Of a DNA stretch of 64,000 nucleotides, positions 53,187-61,553 are shown piece after piece. Numbering within the stretch: position 1 is the stretch's first letter; every line of letters begins with the position of its first letter. Location: the NCBI GenBank assembly GCA_902806205.1, contig CADCVR010000096.1, positions 33,921-97,920 on the forward strand. Direction: 5' to 3'. The stretch is from an uncultured Solirubrobacteraceae bacterium. Lineage in GTDB: Bacteria; Actinomycetota; Thermoleophilia; Solirubrobacterales; Solirubrobacteraceae. The position numbers and the translations under genes were made by a program. The notes under the pieces are model-generated. The model was not told where the DNA came from, searched no databases, and saw nothing but the letters and a program-made list of their open reading frames with translations.

Positions 53187-54263
53187 ATGGACGACCTCAC
53201 GACGATCGACCTCGAGCGCGGCGGCAACGAGGCCTCCGACCTGCTGCCGGTGGAGAACGACGCGCTGCTGGCCGCGCACAGCTGGGACCGCGGGTTCTGG
53301 ACCGTGCTCGACGAGGGCCACGTGGAGGACTGCGTCGCGGTGCTCGGCCACCACGTGGGCGCCGGGGACCGTGAGGGCTGGGAGATCCACGCGCTCACCT
53401 GCCTGGCCGGCGAGAACTCCGGGCGCACGACCGACGGCGAGGCCTGCGCGCGCCACGACGGCTGGGTCTACGTCGTCGGCTCGCACTACGGCTCGAAGGA
53501 CGGTCCGCTGCAGGCCAAGCGGGCGTGGCTCGCGCGCTTCCACGAGCAGAGCATCGACCGCGAGGTCCCGGAGACCGACGTCTCCCTGCAGATCGAGCGC
53601 AACCAGTTCCGCCTGCATCGCGTGATCAACGACGCGCTCGACGAGGCCGACGTCGTGCCCATCGTCCCCGGGGACGCCGTGCGCGACCGCTTCATCGCCC
53701 AGACGCTCGAACGCGGGGAGCGCAAGGGCAAGAGCTGGGCGCACCGCCTGCGTGACCGCGACGTGCCGATCAACGTCGAGGCGGCCGCGTTCAGGCCGAG
53801 CGGCACGCTGCTGCTCGGCCTGCGCTTTCCGACCAGCGCAGACGGCGAGCCGCTGATCGTCGAGCTCGCCGGCGTCCCGGAGATGTTCGAGGACGCGGAG
53901 GCGTGGCCGCAGGTGGAGCGCGTCTGGGTGCTCGAGGGCGCGACGCCGCCCGGCACGCTCACGGGCTTTCGCGCGCTCTCCCACGCGGGCGGGGACACCT
54001 TCGACGCGATCATCGGCTCGATCGACGCGACGGGCAAGGGCTCGATCCTGCTCGACGACCACCCCGCGGGCGCGGAGGTCGAGTCCGCCCACTGGCGCTT
54101 CACGCTTCCGACGGGCGGGACGATCGACGAGGCGATTCGGGTGCGCGGCGAGCACGTGCGGACACTGGACGGGCTGCGCAACGTCGAGGGGCTCTCCGTC
54201 GAGGGCGGGCGCGCGCATTACGTCACCGACGAGGACGAGCGCATCCAGCTGCGTTTCGAGTAG
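53187..54263 (+). CDS. DUF3616-like protein
   Basis: 358 aa, soluble, no signal peptide. LLPVENDALLAAHSWDRGFW starts a beta-propeller-like sequence with short strands ending in Asp/Gly turns (WVYVVGSHYGSKDG; AAFRPSGTLLLGLRFP; VEGLSVEGGRAHYVTDEDER). It matches the general look of DUF3616 proteins, sometimes called esterase-like. No catalytic residues are assigned. ATG 53187; the region upstream is the SRP RNA gene on the other strand. Confidence 0.7.
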   Translation: MDDLTTIDLERGGNEASDLLPVENDALLAAHSWDRGFWTVLDEGHVEDCVAVLGHHVGAGDREGWEIHALTCLAGENSGRTTDGEACARHDGWVYVVGSHYGSKDGPLQAKRAWLARFHEQSIDREVPETDVSLQIERNQFRLHRVINDALDEADVVPIVPGDAVRDRFIAQTLERGERKGKSWAHRLRDRDVPINVEAAAFRPSGTLLLGLRFPTSADGEPLIVELAGVPEMFEDAEAWPQVERVWVLEGATPPGTLTGFRALSHAGGDTFDAIIGSIDATGKGSILLDDHPAGAEVESAHWRFTLPTGGTIDEAIRVRGEHVRTLDGLRNVEGLSVEGGRAHYVTDEDERIQLRFE

Positions 54264-54271
54264 CTCAGCGC

Positions 54272-54607
54272 CTACGGCGCGATCCGCGGGAGGCGCGCGT
54301 CGAGCTCGCGGCGCAGCTCCCGCCGCACGCGCTGATCGAGGCCGTCGATCTCCCGCTCGAAGTCGCGTTGGACGACCTCGACCTGATCGTCGAGCTCGGC
54401 CTCCAGCGCGTCGCCGAACGACGTCAGCAGGAAGGCGACGGCGCCGATCGTCAGCGCGGTCTGCAGGAGCGCGAGCGCGGCGATCCAGGGCAGGATGCGG
54501 CGCGCGTAGGAGCGCCGGCACCAAGGGCAGTGGCGCTCCGCGGTGACCGAGATCGTCGAGCAGTGAGGACAGACGCGCTGGAGCGCCTGGCCCGGGGGAG
54601 TCGCCAT
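54272..54607 (-). CDS. Small zinc-ribbon membrane protein with coiled coil
   Basis: 111 aa. A CPHC...CPWC zinc ribbon at residues ~13-31 is followed by one membrane helix (ILPWIAALALLQTALTIGAVAFLL) and an acidic/basic heptad segment (LEAELDDQVEVVQRDFEREI). No known family; convergent with the DUF3616-like gene by 8 bp. Confidence 0.7.
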   Translation of the reverse strand: MATPPGQALQRVCPHCSTISVTAERHCPWCRRSYARRILPWIAALALLQTALTIGAVAFLLTSFGDALEAELDDQVEVVQRDFEREIDGLDQRVRRELRRELDARLPRIAP

Positions 54608-54693
54608 GGACCGAGGCTAGCCAGCGCATCCCTCACGCATCCGGGTGTGAAAACCAATCGCCCTTCCGGGCGTCCTGAGCCGCGGCTGGCGGG

Positions 54694-55023
54694 TCAGCCG
54701 TTGGCGACGCTCTCGCTGCTGCGGGAGGGGCGGGCGCGGATCTGGGTCCAGTACTCCTCGCGGACGTCGTCGTCAATCTCGACCGCCACGGGTTCGCCGT
54801 AGAGGCGGTCGCCGCCGTCCTTGCGCGGCCCGGAGATCCAGAACTCTTCGCCGGTCTCGATGTCGTAGTAGTTGGCCTTGAAGCCGGCGCCCTTGAGGCT
54901 CTGGAAGGACCGGCCGCGGTAGTAGAGCGTGCGACCGGTCTTCGAGAAGGAGACGCGCCCGATGCGGGCCGGGCCGGTGAGGCCGGTGGACTTGTCCTCG
55001 ATGTACATGATCCGGCTCTGCAT
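54694..55023 (-). CDS. Conserved-looking small soluble protein, unknown function
   Basis: 109 aa. Compact alpha/beta sequence (MYIEDKSTGLTGPARIGRVS, then TGRTLYYRGRSFQSLKGAGF and EEFWISGPRKDGGDRLYGEP) without membrane or signal segments. Similar sequences are often mis-named in databases; I give no function. It lies 11 bp below a broken gene. Confidence 0.7.
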   Translation of the reverse strand: MQSRIMYIEDKSTGLTGPARIGRVSFSKTGRTLYYRGRSFQSLKGAGFKANYYDIETGEEFWISGPRKDGGDRLYGEPVAVEIDDDVREEYWTQIRARPSRSSESVANG

Positions 55024-55034
55024 GGCTCGTTCGT

Positions 55035-55546
55035 TCAGCGCAGGGACGGGATGCCGCTCGCGTCCACGACGCCGCGCGGGGCGACGCGCGGCCGCCCGGC
55101 GTTGGCCTCTAGCCACTGACGGATGTTCTTCGTGTACGTGCGCTCGTTGTCCTGCCGGTTGGCGTGCAACTGCATGAGCATCAGCATCCGGTTGGTGCGC
55201 TCGCGGTCTTCAACGCGGCCTCGCGGTAGCTCGACCCCGCGCCGACCGCCCGCAGCGCTCCGGCGATCCCGCGCGCGACGAACTGGTAATGCCTCGCGGC
55301 GTGCGGGCCCTCGTGGCGGTGCACCGGCCGCTCGCACGTCTCGCAGGCGTCGGTCCAGGACTCCTCGCGAGGCAGCACGCCGGTGAACCGATGCGGTCGG
55401 TCGCCGTTGGCCGGGACGCAGCGGTATATCTGCCGCCGGTGCCCCGGCTTGCCGTACTGACGGTCCAGCCGGGCCCGGGACCCGGCGTGTTCAGGACGAG
55501 GGCAGACCGCCTTGGCCTTCGTCCACGTCTTGCCGAGCGTCGACAT
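55035..55546 (-). pseudogene. Frameshifted zinc-finger-type protein
   Basis: An N-terminal part (ATG 55546, ends with a stop at 55181) reads MSTLGKTWTKAKAVC... with Cys/His pairs (CETCERPVHRHEGPHAARHY) and FVARGIAGALRAVGAGSSYR. It then shifts into the frame that continues DRERTNRMLMLMQLHANRQD to a stop at 55035. The join near 55205 looks like a single frameshift. It resembles a DNA-binding or transposase-associated N-terminus. Alternatively these are two overlapping short genes. Confidence 0.5.
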
Positions 55547-55630
55547 CGGCGCCGAGCGTAGAGTCACCGCCGCCCAGAATGCACACAAAGATGCGTGAGG
55601 GGGCCAGCCTACCCCGGACAACCTCCGGGG

Positions 55631-56140
55631 ATGCGCCTCTACCCCGACCTTCCGCCCGCCGCACGGCGACCATCCTCCGCGACATCGCGACCGCCCTGGC
55701 CGTCGTCGACTTCGCCGTCCTGGCCCTTCGCGTGCACGACCGCGTCGACGCGCTGAGCGGTGCGGGCGACGCCACCGGCGGCGAGGCGATGGAAGCCGGC
55801 CGCGCCGGCGAGCAGGCCGCGCACGACGCCGCGCGGCTCCTGAAGTGGCTGGTGTTCTTGATCCCCAGCGGGCTCCTGCTCGCGCGGGTCGTGCCGCCGC
55901 GGGGTGACCCAGGTGCGAACGCTGGGACGCGCCGCCCGCGCGCAGCGACTGGTGGCTCCACATGCGGAGCGCAGCCGCCTGATTGCCTCACGCGCCGCGC
56001 TTCGCCCTTCCCTACACGACGCTGCTGCGCCAAACCCCCGACCGACCCACTCGGCGACCTTGCCGCGGGCGCCCCACGTTCGCCTTGTCGCCGCGCTGGC
56101 GGAGGACGCGGGACTGCGCGTGCCGAGCCGCATGGCGTGA
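55631..56140 (+). pseudogene. Multiply frameshifted membrane-protein remnant
   Basis: Consecutive pieces of what seems one protein appear in changing frames: MRLYPDLPPAARR, then ATILRDIATALAVVDFAVLA with LLKWLVFLIPSGLLL. Next come VRTLGRAARAQRLVAPHAER with SRLIASRAAL, then FALPYTTLLRQTP, DPLGDLAAG, and finally ALAEDAGLRVPSRMA before TGA at 56138. Five frame changes are needed. Two membrane helices and a short C-terminal helix would belong to the original. A long internal loop is probably also missing. Confidence 0.7.
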
Positions 56141-56174
56141 GCCCCGCGGCCGTTCTACAATGCCGCCACCCCTG

Positions 56175-56246
56175 GGGCGCGTAGCTCAGTGGGAGAGCGC
56201 TCGCTTCACACGCGAGAGGTCGCAGGTTCGAAACCCGCCGCGCCCA
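56175..56246 (+). tRNA. tRNA-Val (anticodon CAC)
   Basis: Acceptor GGGCGCG / CGCGCCC, D arm TAGCTCAGTGGGAGAGC, anticodon arm CTCGC-TTCACAC-GCGAG with CAC, and T arm GGTTCGAAACC. One mismatch in the T stem. CCA is not encoded. Reads GUG codons. Confidence 0.93.
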
Positions 56247-56304
56247 TGAACGAATCGCGGCGCAAGCGCGCGCACGGCAGCGCACCTCGCCATACCATGT
56301 CGGC

Positions 56305-56523
56305 ATGTCCGCGTCCACGCTGCGCATGACGATCCTCTACGAGCAGGGTGACAACGGCTGGGTCATCGCGTCCGTCCCGGAGGTGCCCGGCACGCGCAGC
56401 CAGGGCCGGACGCGCGAAGAGGCTCGCGCGAATGTCATCGATGCGCTCGCGACGATCCTGACGCCGGACGAGGATCTGGCGGACGGCGACGCCGAGCCGC
56501 TCCTGCTCACCGTTCAGCGGTGA
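56305..56523 (+). CDS. hicB: HicB-family antitoxin
   Basis: 72 aa. LRMTILYEQGDNGWVIASVPEVPG and SQGRTREEARANVIDALATIL are the HicB partial RNase-H-like fold (beta strand, G-W-A-x-x-P pattern, alpha helix). In HicAB pairs it neutralises an mRNA-cutting toxin. Its TGA overlaps the start of a frameshifted hicA, so the antitoxin now has no intact partner here. Standing next to a tRNA and pseudogenes suggests a mobile or decaying locus. Confidence 0.85.
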   Translation: MSASTLRMTILYEQGDNGWVIASVPEVPGTRSQGRTREEARANVIDALATILTPDEDLADGDAEPLLLTVQR

Positions 56524-56716
56524 ACCTCCGCGATGTCGAGCGGCATCTGAGCACGCACGGCGCGCGAAAGGTCGGGGAAGGAACCAATCACACGAAGTGG
56601 CGTGGGCCGGGTGGCGCGCGCCGTCCGTCGTTCCGCGTCACCGCGACATCGACTTCCGGCTCTTGCGGAAGATCTGTCGCGACCTCGGAATCGAGCCGCC
56701 GACCGGCTCGCGGTAG
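56520..56716 (+). pseudogene. hicA: Frameshifted hicA toxin
   Basis: Starts with GTG 56520 overlapping the hicB stop. MNLRDVERHLSTHGARKVGEGTNHTKWRGPGG (read in one frame) is the HicA N-terminus, with the active-site His in TNHTKW. It then continues in another frame as VPRHRDIDFRLLRKICRDLG to TAG 56714-56716. One indel at about 56620-56630 explains both parts. The remaining in-frame product would be a longer nonsense protein, so the toxin is probably inactive. Confidence 0.75.
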
Positions 56717-57126
56717 CACGGCGATGGCGTGCGCAAGACACAGCGGTAGCACACCGGTGGCAACGCACCGAACCGCCCGCCGTCACGTGCCTTCGAACCA
56801 ATCGCGCCCAACCGAAGTGCCTGCAGATGAGCGGTTTTGCGGTCTTGCGCAACGCGGACGCACAGAAGCTCGCTGGCAATGTCCGCGTTTGTGCGCGCGC
56901 ACTCCTGGGTCGTGATCCAGCAACGGCGGGCGACTCGCGTGCTCGGGAGCGCTCTCGCGACGCGCGAGAGATCGCCGAGCGGGACCTCGCGGGAGCGTGA
57001 TTGCCGGGACCAGCGAACATCGCGTTGATGGCCAGTTCACTGCCACCTTTCCCACCAGCCTGGACGCAAAGGCGATGGCTGCCGGTCGCGTGTCGGTAAG
57101 AGGGCAGAGCCCCCGCTGGGTGACAG
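56717..57126. other. Non-coding stretch without recognisable gene
   Basis: About 410 bp. I see no coding segment with a plausible protein on either strand. Holds a short hairpin CTCTCGCG / CGCGAGAG (56952-56970) and two copies of CGGTAGCAC near its left end. Likely part of the decayed zone. Confidence 0.6.
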
Positions 57127-57816
57127 CTACGCCGCAGCCACGGCCGGGCTCGCGGCTCGCTGGCGCAGCAGCAGACCGATCCCTGCGGCGATCGCCCATA
57201 GAGCGATTGCGCTGGCCGTCGGGAACAGGAAGTCGAGCCGATCGGTGAACAGGAAGGTTGCGCCGGCGAGTCCGTACCCCACGCCACCGATGACGCCGAG
57301 CACAGCCGTCGCCGGGTTGCCGAGGGTGCGGGTCATGGCGCCGATCACGGCGAGGACGGCGAGGCTGAAGCCGAACGCGGAAACGGTGATGGTCTCCACG
57401 ATGACCTGCACGTCGGTGAGGGGGGTGCTCTGCTGCGCGGCGATCGCGTCGGCGTCCGACGCGGATATCAGGTGCAGCAGCATGCCGGCCGCCGCCAGCG
57501 CGGTAGCGAACGCCGCGATGACCGTCATTCCGTGCGCGCGTGGGGCGTCTGCCAGGCTGCGCCCTCGCGCCAGCGCGACCAGCGACGCAGCGATGAGGAC
57601 CATCCCGACGAGCAGGACGGCGTGGGAGGGGTACCAGGCCGGGTTCTCGAACATGATCCGGAAGTGTTCCTTCACGCTGACGCCGGGCGGATCCTCCTTG
57701 GGATGCATCGGACCGCCGGCCAGGAAGAACGCGCCGCCGATCAGCAGCCCCCACCCGACCAGCGGGCTGCTGCGGCGGGCGAAGATCTTCGCCTCGGTCG
57801 TGGGGATGGTCGCCAT
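57127..57816 (-). CDS. Membrane protein, six-helix type, unknown function
   Basis: 229 aa from ATG 57816, with GAGGAAG as ribosome site. About six membrane helices; the first follows ARRSSPLVGWGLLIGGAFFL, the last is LWAIAAGIGLLLRQR. An extracytoplasmic loop HPKEDPPGVSVKEHFRIMFENP is well kept. Divergent from the signalling operon, with shared palindromes between them, so it may be the regulated target (inference). Confidence 0.75.
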   Translation of the reverse strand: MATIPTTEAKIFARRSSPLVGWGLLIGGAFFLAGGPMHPKEDPPGVSVKEHFRIMFENPAWYPSHAVLLVGMVLIAASLVALARGRSLADAPRAHGMTVIAAFATALAAAGMLLHLISASDADAIAAQQSTPLTDVQVIVETITVSAFGFSLAVLAVIGAMTRTLGNPATAVLGVIGGVGYGLAGATFLFTDRLDFLFPTASAIALWAIAAGIGLLLRQRAASPAVAAA

Positions 57817-57938
57817 GTTGTCTTCCTCTCGAGGACGGACCAACGCCGATCCCGGGCCGGCCGCCGGGTCACGGCTCGGGATCGAAGTCGGATGGTTGAC
57901 TTCGAGCCAAGCTACGGAGCCCGGGGCGGGCCTTCATC

Positions 57939-57972
57939 AGGGCCGGCCCTCGACTTTCTGAGGGTTAGCCCT
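57939..57972. promoter_or_regulatory. Tandem AGGG-N4-CCCT palindromes
   Basis: AGGGCCGGCCCT (57939-57950) and AGGGTTAGCCCT (57961-57972) share the pattern AGGG-N4-CCCT and lie 22 bp apart, about two helical turns. They sit between the divergent membrane-protein and signalling genes. The best candidate binder is the NarL-type regulator of the same operon. Confidence 0.55.
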
Positions 57973-58008
57973 CATGTCGGAAGGACGCTGCTGTGGGAGC
58001 ATCCGCGG

Positions 58009-58368
58009 GTGGCACGCACCGTCGTCATCGTCGATGACCACGCCGACTTCCGCGCCCAAGCCACCGAACTCTTGGAGGCGGCGGGCTACGAGGTCGTCGG
58101 ATCGTGCCCCGACGGACGCTCAGCGCTCGAGGTCATCTTCGCGCTGCGTCCCGACGTCGTCCTGCTCGACGTACAGCTCCCCGACATCGACGGTTTCGGC
58201 CTGATGGCCCAAGTCGACACCCTGTCCGAGGGCCCGACCGTCGTCCTGATTTCTACGCGCGAGGCAGCCGACTACGGCTGTCGCGTCGATCGCAGCGGTG
58301 CAGTTGGTTTCATCACCAAGGCGGAGCTGTCGGCCCATTCTCTCGATCAGGCGGTCGCTGGGCGATGA
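58009..58368 (+). CDS. Stand-alone response-regulator receiver domain
   Basis: 119 aa from GTG 58009. VIVDDHADFRAQATELLEAAG (acidic pair), VVLLDVQLPDIDGFGLMAQV (phospho-Asp) and GFITKAELS (Lys) show an intact receiver with no output domain. Ends by overlapping the kinase ATG (ATGA). Could act as a phosphate sink or a partner for the kinase. Confidence 0.9.
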   Translation: MARTVVIVDDHADFRAQATELLEAAGYEVVGSCPDGRSALEVIFALRPDVVLLDVQLPDIDGFGLMAQVDTLSEGPTVVLISTREAADYGCRVDRSGAVGFITKAELSAHSLDQAVAGR

Positions 58369-60530
58369 CCATGGAGGCGAGCTTCGCCGGCACGAGGAGC
58401 GGACGCCCTGCTGCTGACTGCGACGCTCACGCGGACCCGCCAGGGGCGAGCCACGATGGTCGTCCCCGTCGTGCGAGGCGCATCGCGCCCGGGGCGCTGG
58501 GGTTGCTGTGCGCCGCGCTCGTGATCGGAGGGTTCAGCCTCGGTGTCCACCTGCCCAATCTCCACAACGGCCTCATCGCCGCGACGTTCACGGCTGTGGG
58601 CGTGTTCGTCGTCGCCAAGCGCCCCGGCAACCGCGAAGGCTGGCTGTTCATCGCCACGGGGCTGGCTCACGCGGTGATGTTCTTCGGACGCCAGTACGGC
58701 TTTGCGGCCGCCGCCACCAACCAGCAGGGCGATGTTCTGCCCGGCGCCGCGTGGGTGACGTGGGTCGGCGTGTGGCCGCTCCCCCTGGTTTTGGTGCTCA
58801 GTGGCGTCACGCTGATGTGCTTCCCCGACGGGCGGCTGCCGTCGCCCCGCTGGCGGCTCGTGGTGGTTGTGATGGTGGCAGCGGGGGCGCTGTTGTCGCT
58901 CGCCTCGGCACTGTGGCCCGTCGAGTACGCCGAGAACTCCCTCGCCGTTTCTCATCCCTTGCAGGTCGGCGGCTATGAGACGGCGCAACGGCTGTTCAAC
59001 CTGATGGCTCCTCCGAGCTATCTGCTGTTCCAGTTCGCCTGGGCGGCCTGCGTCATCGTTCGCCTGCGGCGAGCCGAGGGCGACGAGGCGCGCCAGCTCA
59101 GGTGGTTCGTATACGCCGTGGCCATGGGCGCAGCGACCATGGCCGTAGGCCTGGTCGCCTTCGGCTCCGCGATACCGGGTGTGCTTGCCGTGCCCGTGGT
59201 TGCCCTTGCCGCCGGTGTGGCCATCGTCAAGTACCGGCTCTACGACATCGACCCGGTGATCAACAAGACCCTCGTCGTAGGGGGCATGGCGGCGATCATC
59301 ACCACCGGCTACGTTGCCGTGGTCGTCGGTTTCGGCCGGCTGGTGGGCGTCGAGCCAGGCCCGAATCCGCTGCTGGCCTTCGCGGCCACGGCGCTTGTCG
59401 CGATCGCCTTCGAGCCCGCGCGACGCCGCGTGCAGCGTGTGGCCGACCGCCTCGTATACGGCAACCGCCCCTCCCCGTACGAAGCCCTGGCTCGGCTGTC
59501 GACCCAGCTCAGCCACGGACGCCAGCACGCCGACCTGTTCAGCGGGCTGGCGAGCACCGTCGCTGACGGCGTCGGCGCCGCCGAGGTCACGCTGTGGGTC
59601 GGCGCCGACGAGGAGCTCGTGGCGGTGGCGTCGTGGCCCCCGCCGGCCGACCGGGGCTCGCAGATCGCAACCGCGCCGAGAACGCTCGCTGCGCTGGGAC
59701 GCGACGGACGAACCCACGTCCGCCCGATCGTGCACCAGGGGCGCCTCCGAGGCGGTGTCACGCTCACCAAAGCGCCCGGACACGAGCTCACGGCGTCCGA
59801 GAACCGGTTGCTGCACGATCTCGTCGCGCAGGCCGGCCTGGTCATCGACAACGTGGGCCTCGGCGTCGAGCTGCAGCACCGCCTCCGCGAGATCTCGGTG
59901 CAGGCGGCTGAGCTGCAAGCCGCGGCCAAGCGCATCGTGACCGCCCAGTACGAGGCGCGCCGGCGCATCGAGCGCGATCTGCATGACGGAGCCCAGCAAC
60001 GACTGGTCACGATGGCACTGAGTCTGCAGGCGGTGTCCGAGCGCGCCGCTGCGATCGGTGATCAGACGCTCGCCGGCAAGGTCGAGCAGGCCCGGCTTCA
60101 GCTGTCTGAGGCGTTGGCCGAGCTGCGGGTGATGGCCCGCGGCATCCACCCCGCCATCTTGACCCAGGATGGCCTCGAGGCGGCGCTCGGCTTCCTCACC
60201 GAGCGCGCGCCGCTTCCCGTGCAGCTTGACGTCTGTCTCGAACGGCGTCTTGCGCAGGACGTGGAGGCCACCGCCTACTTCGTGGTCAGCGAGGCACTGA
60301 CGAACGCAGCCAAGCATTCGGGTGCGTCGAGCATCGCAGTTGCGGGGCGCCTCCGCGACGGCCGGCTGTGGATCGAGGTGACCGACAACGGCCAGGGCGG
60401 GGCAGACGGCCACTGGGGAAGCGGCCTGCAGGGACTCTCCGACCGGCTGGCGACGTTGAGCGGACGACTGACGGTGGACAGCCCGATCGGCGGCGGGACG
60501 CGGCTCTCGGCGGAGATCCCGTGCGGGTGA
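58365..60530 (+). CDS. Sensor histidine kinase with membrane and GAF domains
   Basis: 721 aa. About eight membrane segments (residues ~45-340). Then a GAF-like domain (SPYEALARLSTQLSHGRQHA...GAAEVTLWVGADEELVAVAS), HisKA_3 with ERDLHDGAQQRLVTMALSLQ (phospho-His), and HATPase (SEALTNAAKHSGASSIAVAG, VTDNGQGGADGHWGSGLQGL). Sits between a lone receiver and a NarL-type regulator. GTG of the next gene overlaps by 10 nt. Confidence 0.92.
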   Translation: MTMEASFAGTRSGRPAADCDAHADPPGASHDGRPRRARRIAPGALGLLCAALVIGGFSLGVHLPNLHNGLIAATFTAVGVFVVAKRPGNREGWLFIATGLAHAVMFFGRQYGFAAAATNQQGDVLPGAAWVTWVGVWPLPLVLVLSGVTLMCFPDGRLPSPRWRLVVVVMVAAGALLSLASALWPVEYAENSLAVSHPLQVGGYETAQRLFNLMAPPSYLLFQFAWAACVIVRLRRAEGDEARQLRWFVYAVAMGAATMAVGLVAFGSAIPGVLAVPVVALAAGVAIVKYRLYDIDPVINKTLVVGGMAAIITTGYVAVVVGFGRLVGVEPGPNPLLAFAATALVAIAFEPARRRVQRVADRLVYGNRPSPYEALARLSTQLSHGRQHADLFSGLASTVADGVGAAEVTLWVGADEELVAVASWPPPADRGSQIATAPRTLAALGRDGRTHVRPIVHQGRLRGGVTLTKAPGHELTASENRLLHDLVAQAGLVIDNVGLGVELQHRLREISVQAAELQAAAKRIVTAQYEARRRIERDLHDGAQQRLVTMALSLQAVSERAAAIGDQTLAGKVEQARLQLSEALAELRVMARGIHPAILTQDGLEAALGFLTERAPLPVQLDVCLERRLAQDVEATAYFVVSEALTNAAKHSGASSIAVAGRLRDGRLWIEVTDNGQGGADGHWGSGLQGLSDRLATLSGRLTVDSPIGGGTRLSAEIPCG

Positions 60531-61165
60531 TGCTGGCAGACGACGCGGTGCTGTTCAGAGAAGGGACGGCCCGCGTCCTGATCGAGGCAGGCTTCGAAGT
60601 GACCGGGCAGGCCGGAGACGTCGTGGAGTTGCTCGACCTCATCCGTCGCGATCCTCCCGCTGTCGCGATCATCGACATCCGCATGCCTCCGGGCCACTCC
60701 GCCGAAGGCATCGAGGCGGCGGTCGAGATCCGGAGGATGTCGACCGACGTCGGGTTGCTACTGCTCTCACAGCACGTCGAGACCCACCACGCCATGCGCT
60801 TGATGACCGAGTTCCAGGGTGGCGTGGGCTACCTTCTCAAGGATCGGGTTTCCGACCTGGCCACGTTCGCCAGCGACGTGCGGCGCGTCGCCAACGGCGA
60901 CTGCGTGATCGATCCCGAGCTGGTCGCAAGGCTGGTAGACAAGAAGCGCGCGGACGACCCTCTCGCCGACCTGACCGAGCGCGAGCGCAGCGTGCTCGCG
61001 CTCATGGCCCAGGGTCGTTCGAACAGCGCGCTGTCCGCGGAGCTGTACCTCAGCGGCAAGACCATCGAGGCCCACGTCCGCAGCATCTTCATGAAGCTCA
61101 ACCTGCCCTTGGATGCCGGCGACCACCGACGCGTGCTGGCCGTGCTCGCGTTCCTACGCTCCTGA
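60521..61165 (+). CDS. NarL/FixJ-type response regulator
   Basis: 214 aa from GTG 60521. VMLADDAVLFREGTARVLIE, AIIDIRMPPGHSAEGIEAAV (Asp) and GYLLKDRVSDLA (Lys) form the receiver. LTERERSVLALMAQGRSNSA and LYLSGKTIEAHVRSIFMKLN are the LuxR HTH. Cognate regulator of the preceding kinase. Confidence 0.93.
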   Translation: MRVMLADDAVLFREGTARVLIEAGFEVTGQAGDVVELLDLIRRDPPAVAIIDIRMPPGHSAEGIEAAVEIRRMSTDVGLLLLSQHVETHHAMRLMTEFQGGVGYLLKDRVSDLATFASDVRRVANGDCVIDPELVARLVDKKRADDPLADLTERERSVLALMAQGRSNSALSAELYLSGKTIEAHVRSIFMKLNLPLDAGDHRRVLAVLAFLRS

Positions 61166-61259
61166 CCTCAGAACACGGACTCGGGAGCGAGTGCTGCACA
61201 AGTCCATTACGCGCACAAACTCTGGCGTCGAGCGTCCACGTTCGAGAGACCTCTCAAAA

Positions 61260-61298
61260 CCGAAAGACCGAAGACCGAAGACCCGAAGACCGAAGACC
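61260..61298. repeat. Degenerate 7-bp tandem repeat (CCGAAGA)
   Basis: Five units of CCGAAGA, two with a 1-bp insertion, lie in a 388-bp gene-free stretch (61166-61553). A locally AT-richer patch (GATATGCAGGTATTTTCTTG) follows directly. No gene or RNA is recognised in the rest of the stretch. Confidence 0.8.
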
Positions 61299-61553
61299 TT
61301 GATATGCAGGTATTTTCTTGCGTCGTATGCGCGGGTAGCACGCTTCACAGCTGACCTGGCCACCGAAGCCGCGTGCCCGGGGAGGGACGAGGCCAGCCCG
61401 CCGCCGGCCTGATCGTGCTCTTCGTCGGCGATCCCCAAGAGGGCGAGCGGGTCCTGGCGCCGCTGGTGCAATGGGGTGAGCCGTGTAGGTAGGCCGTTCG
61501 ACTCCTGCTCAATGCCGCCGGCCGCGGGGCGGCGGCGCGGTAGGGTTTCTGGG

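Noticed and set aside
56952..56970. Hairpin CTCTCGCG / CGCGAGAG as a terminator
   Set aside because: No gene ends near it on either strand; listed only as part of the empty stretch.
58347..60413. A 688-codon minus-strand open frame opposite the GAF kinase
   Set aside because: Shadow of the kinase; no recognisable family and no start signal.
61260..61298. Possible CRISPR-like repeat
   Set aside because: Units are only 7 bp with no spacers.
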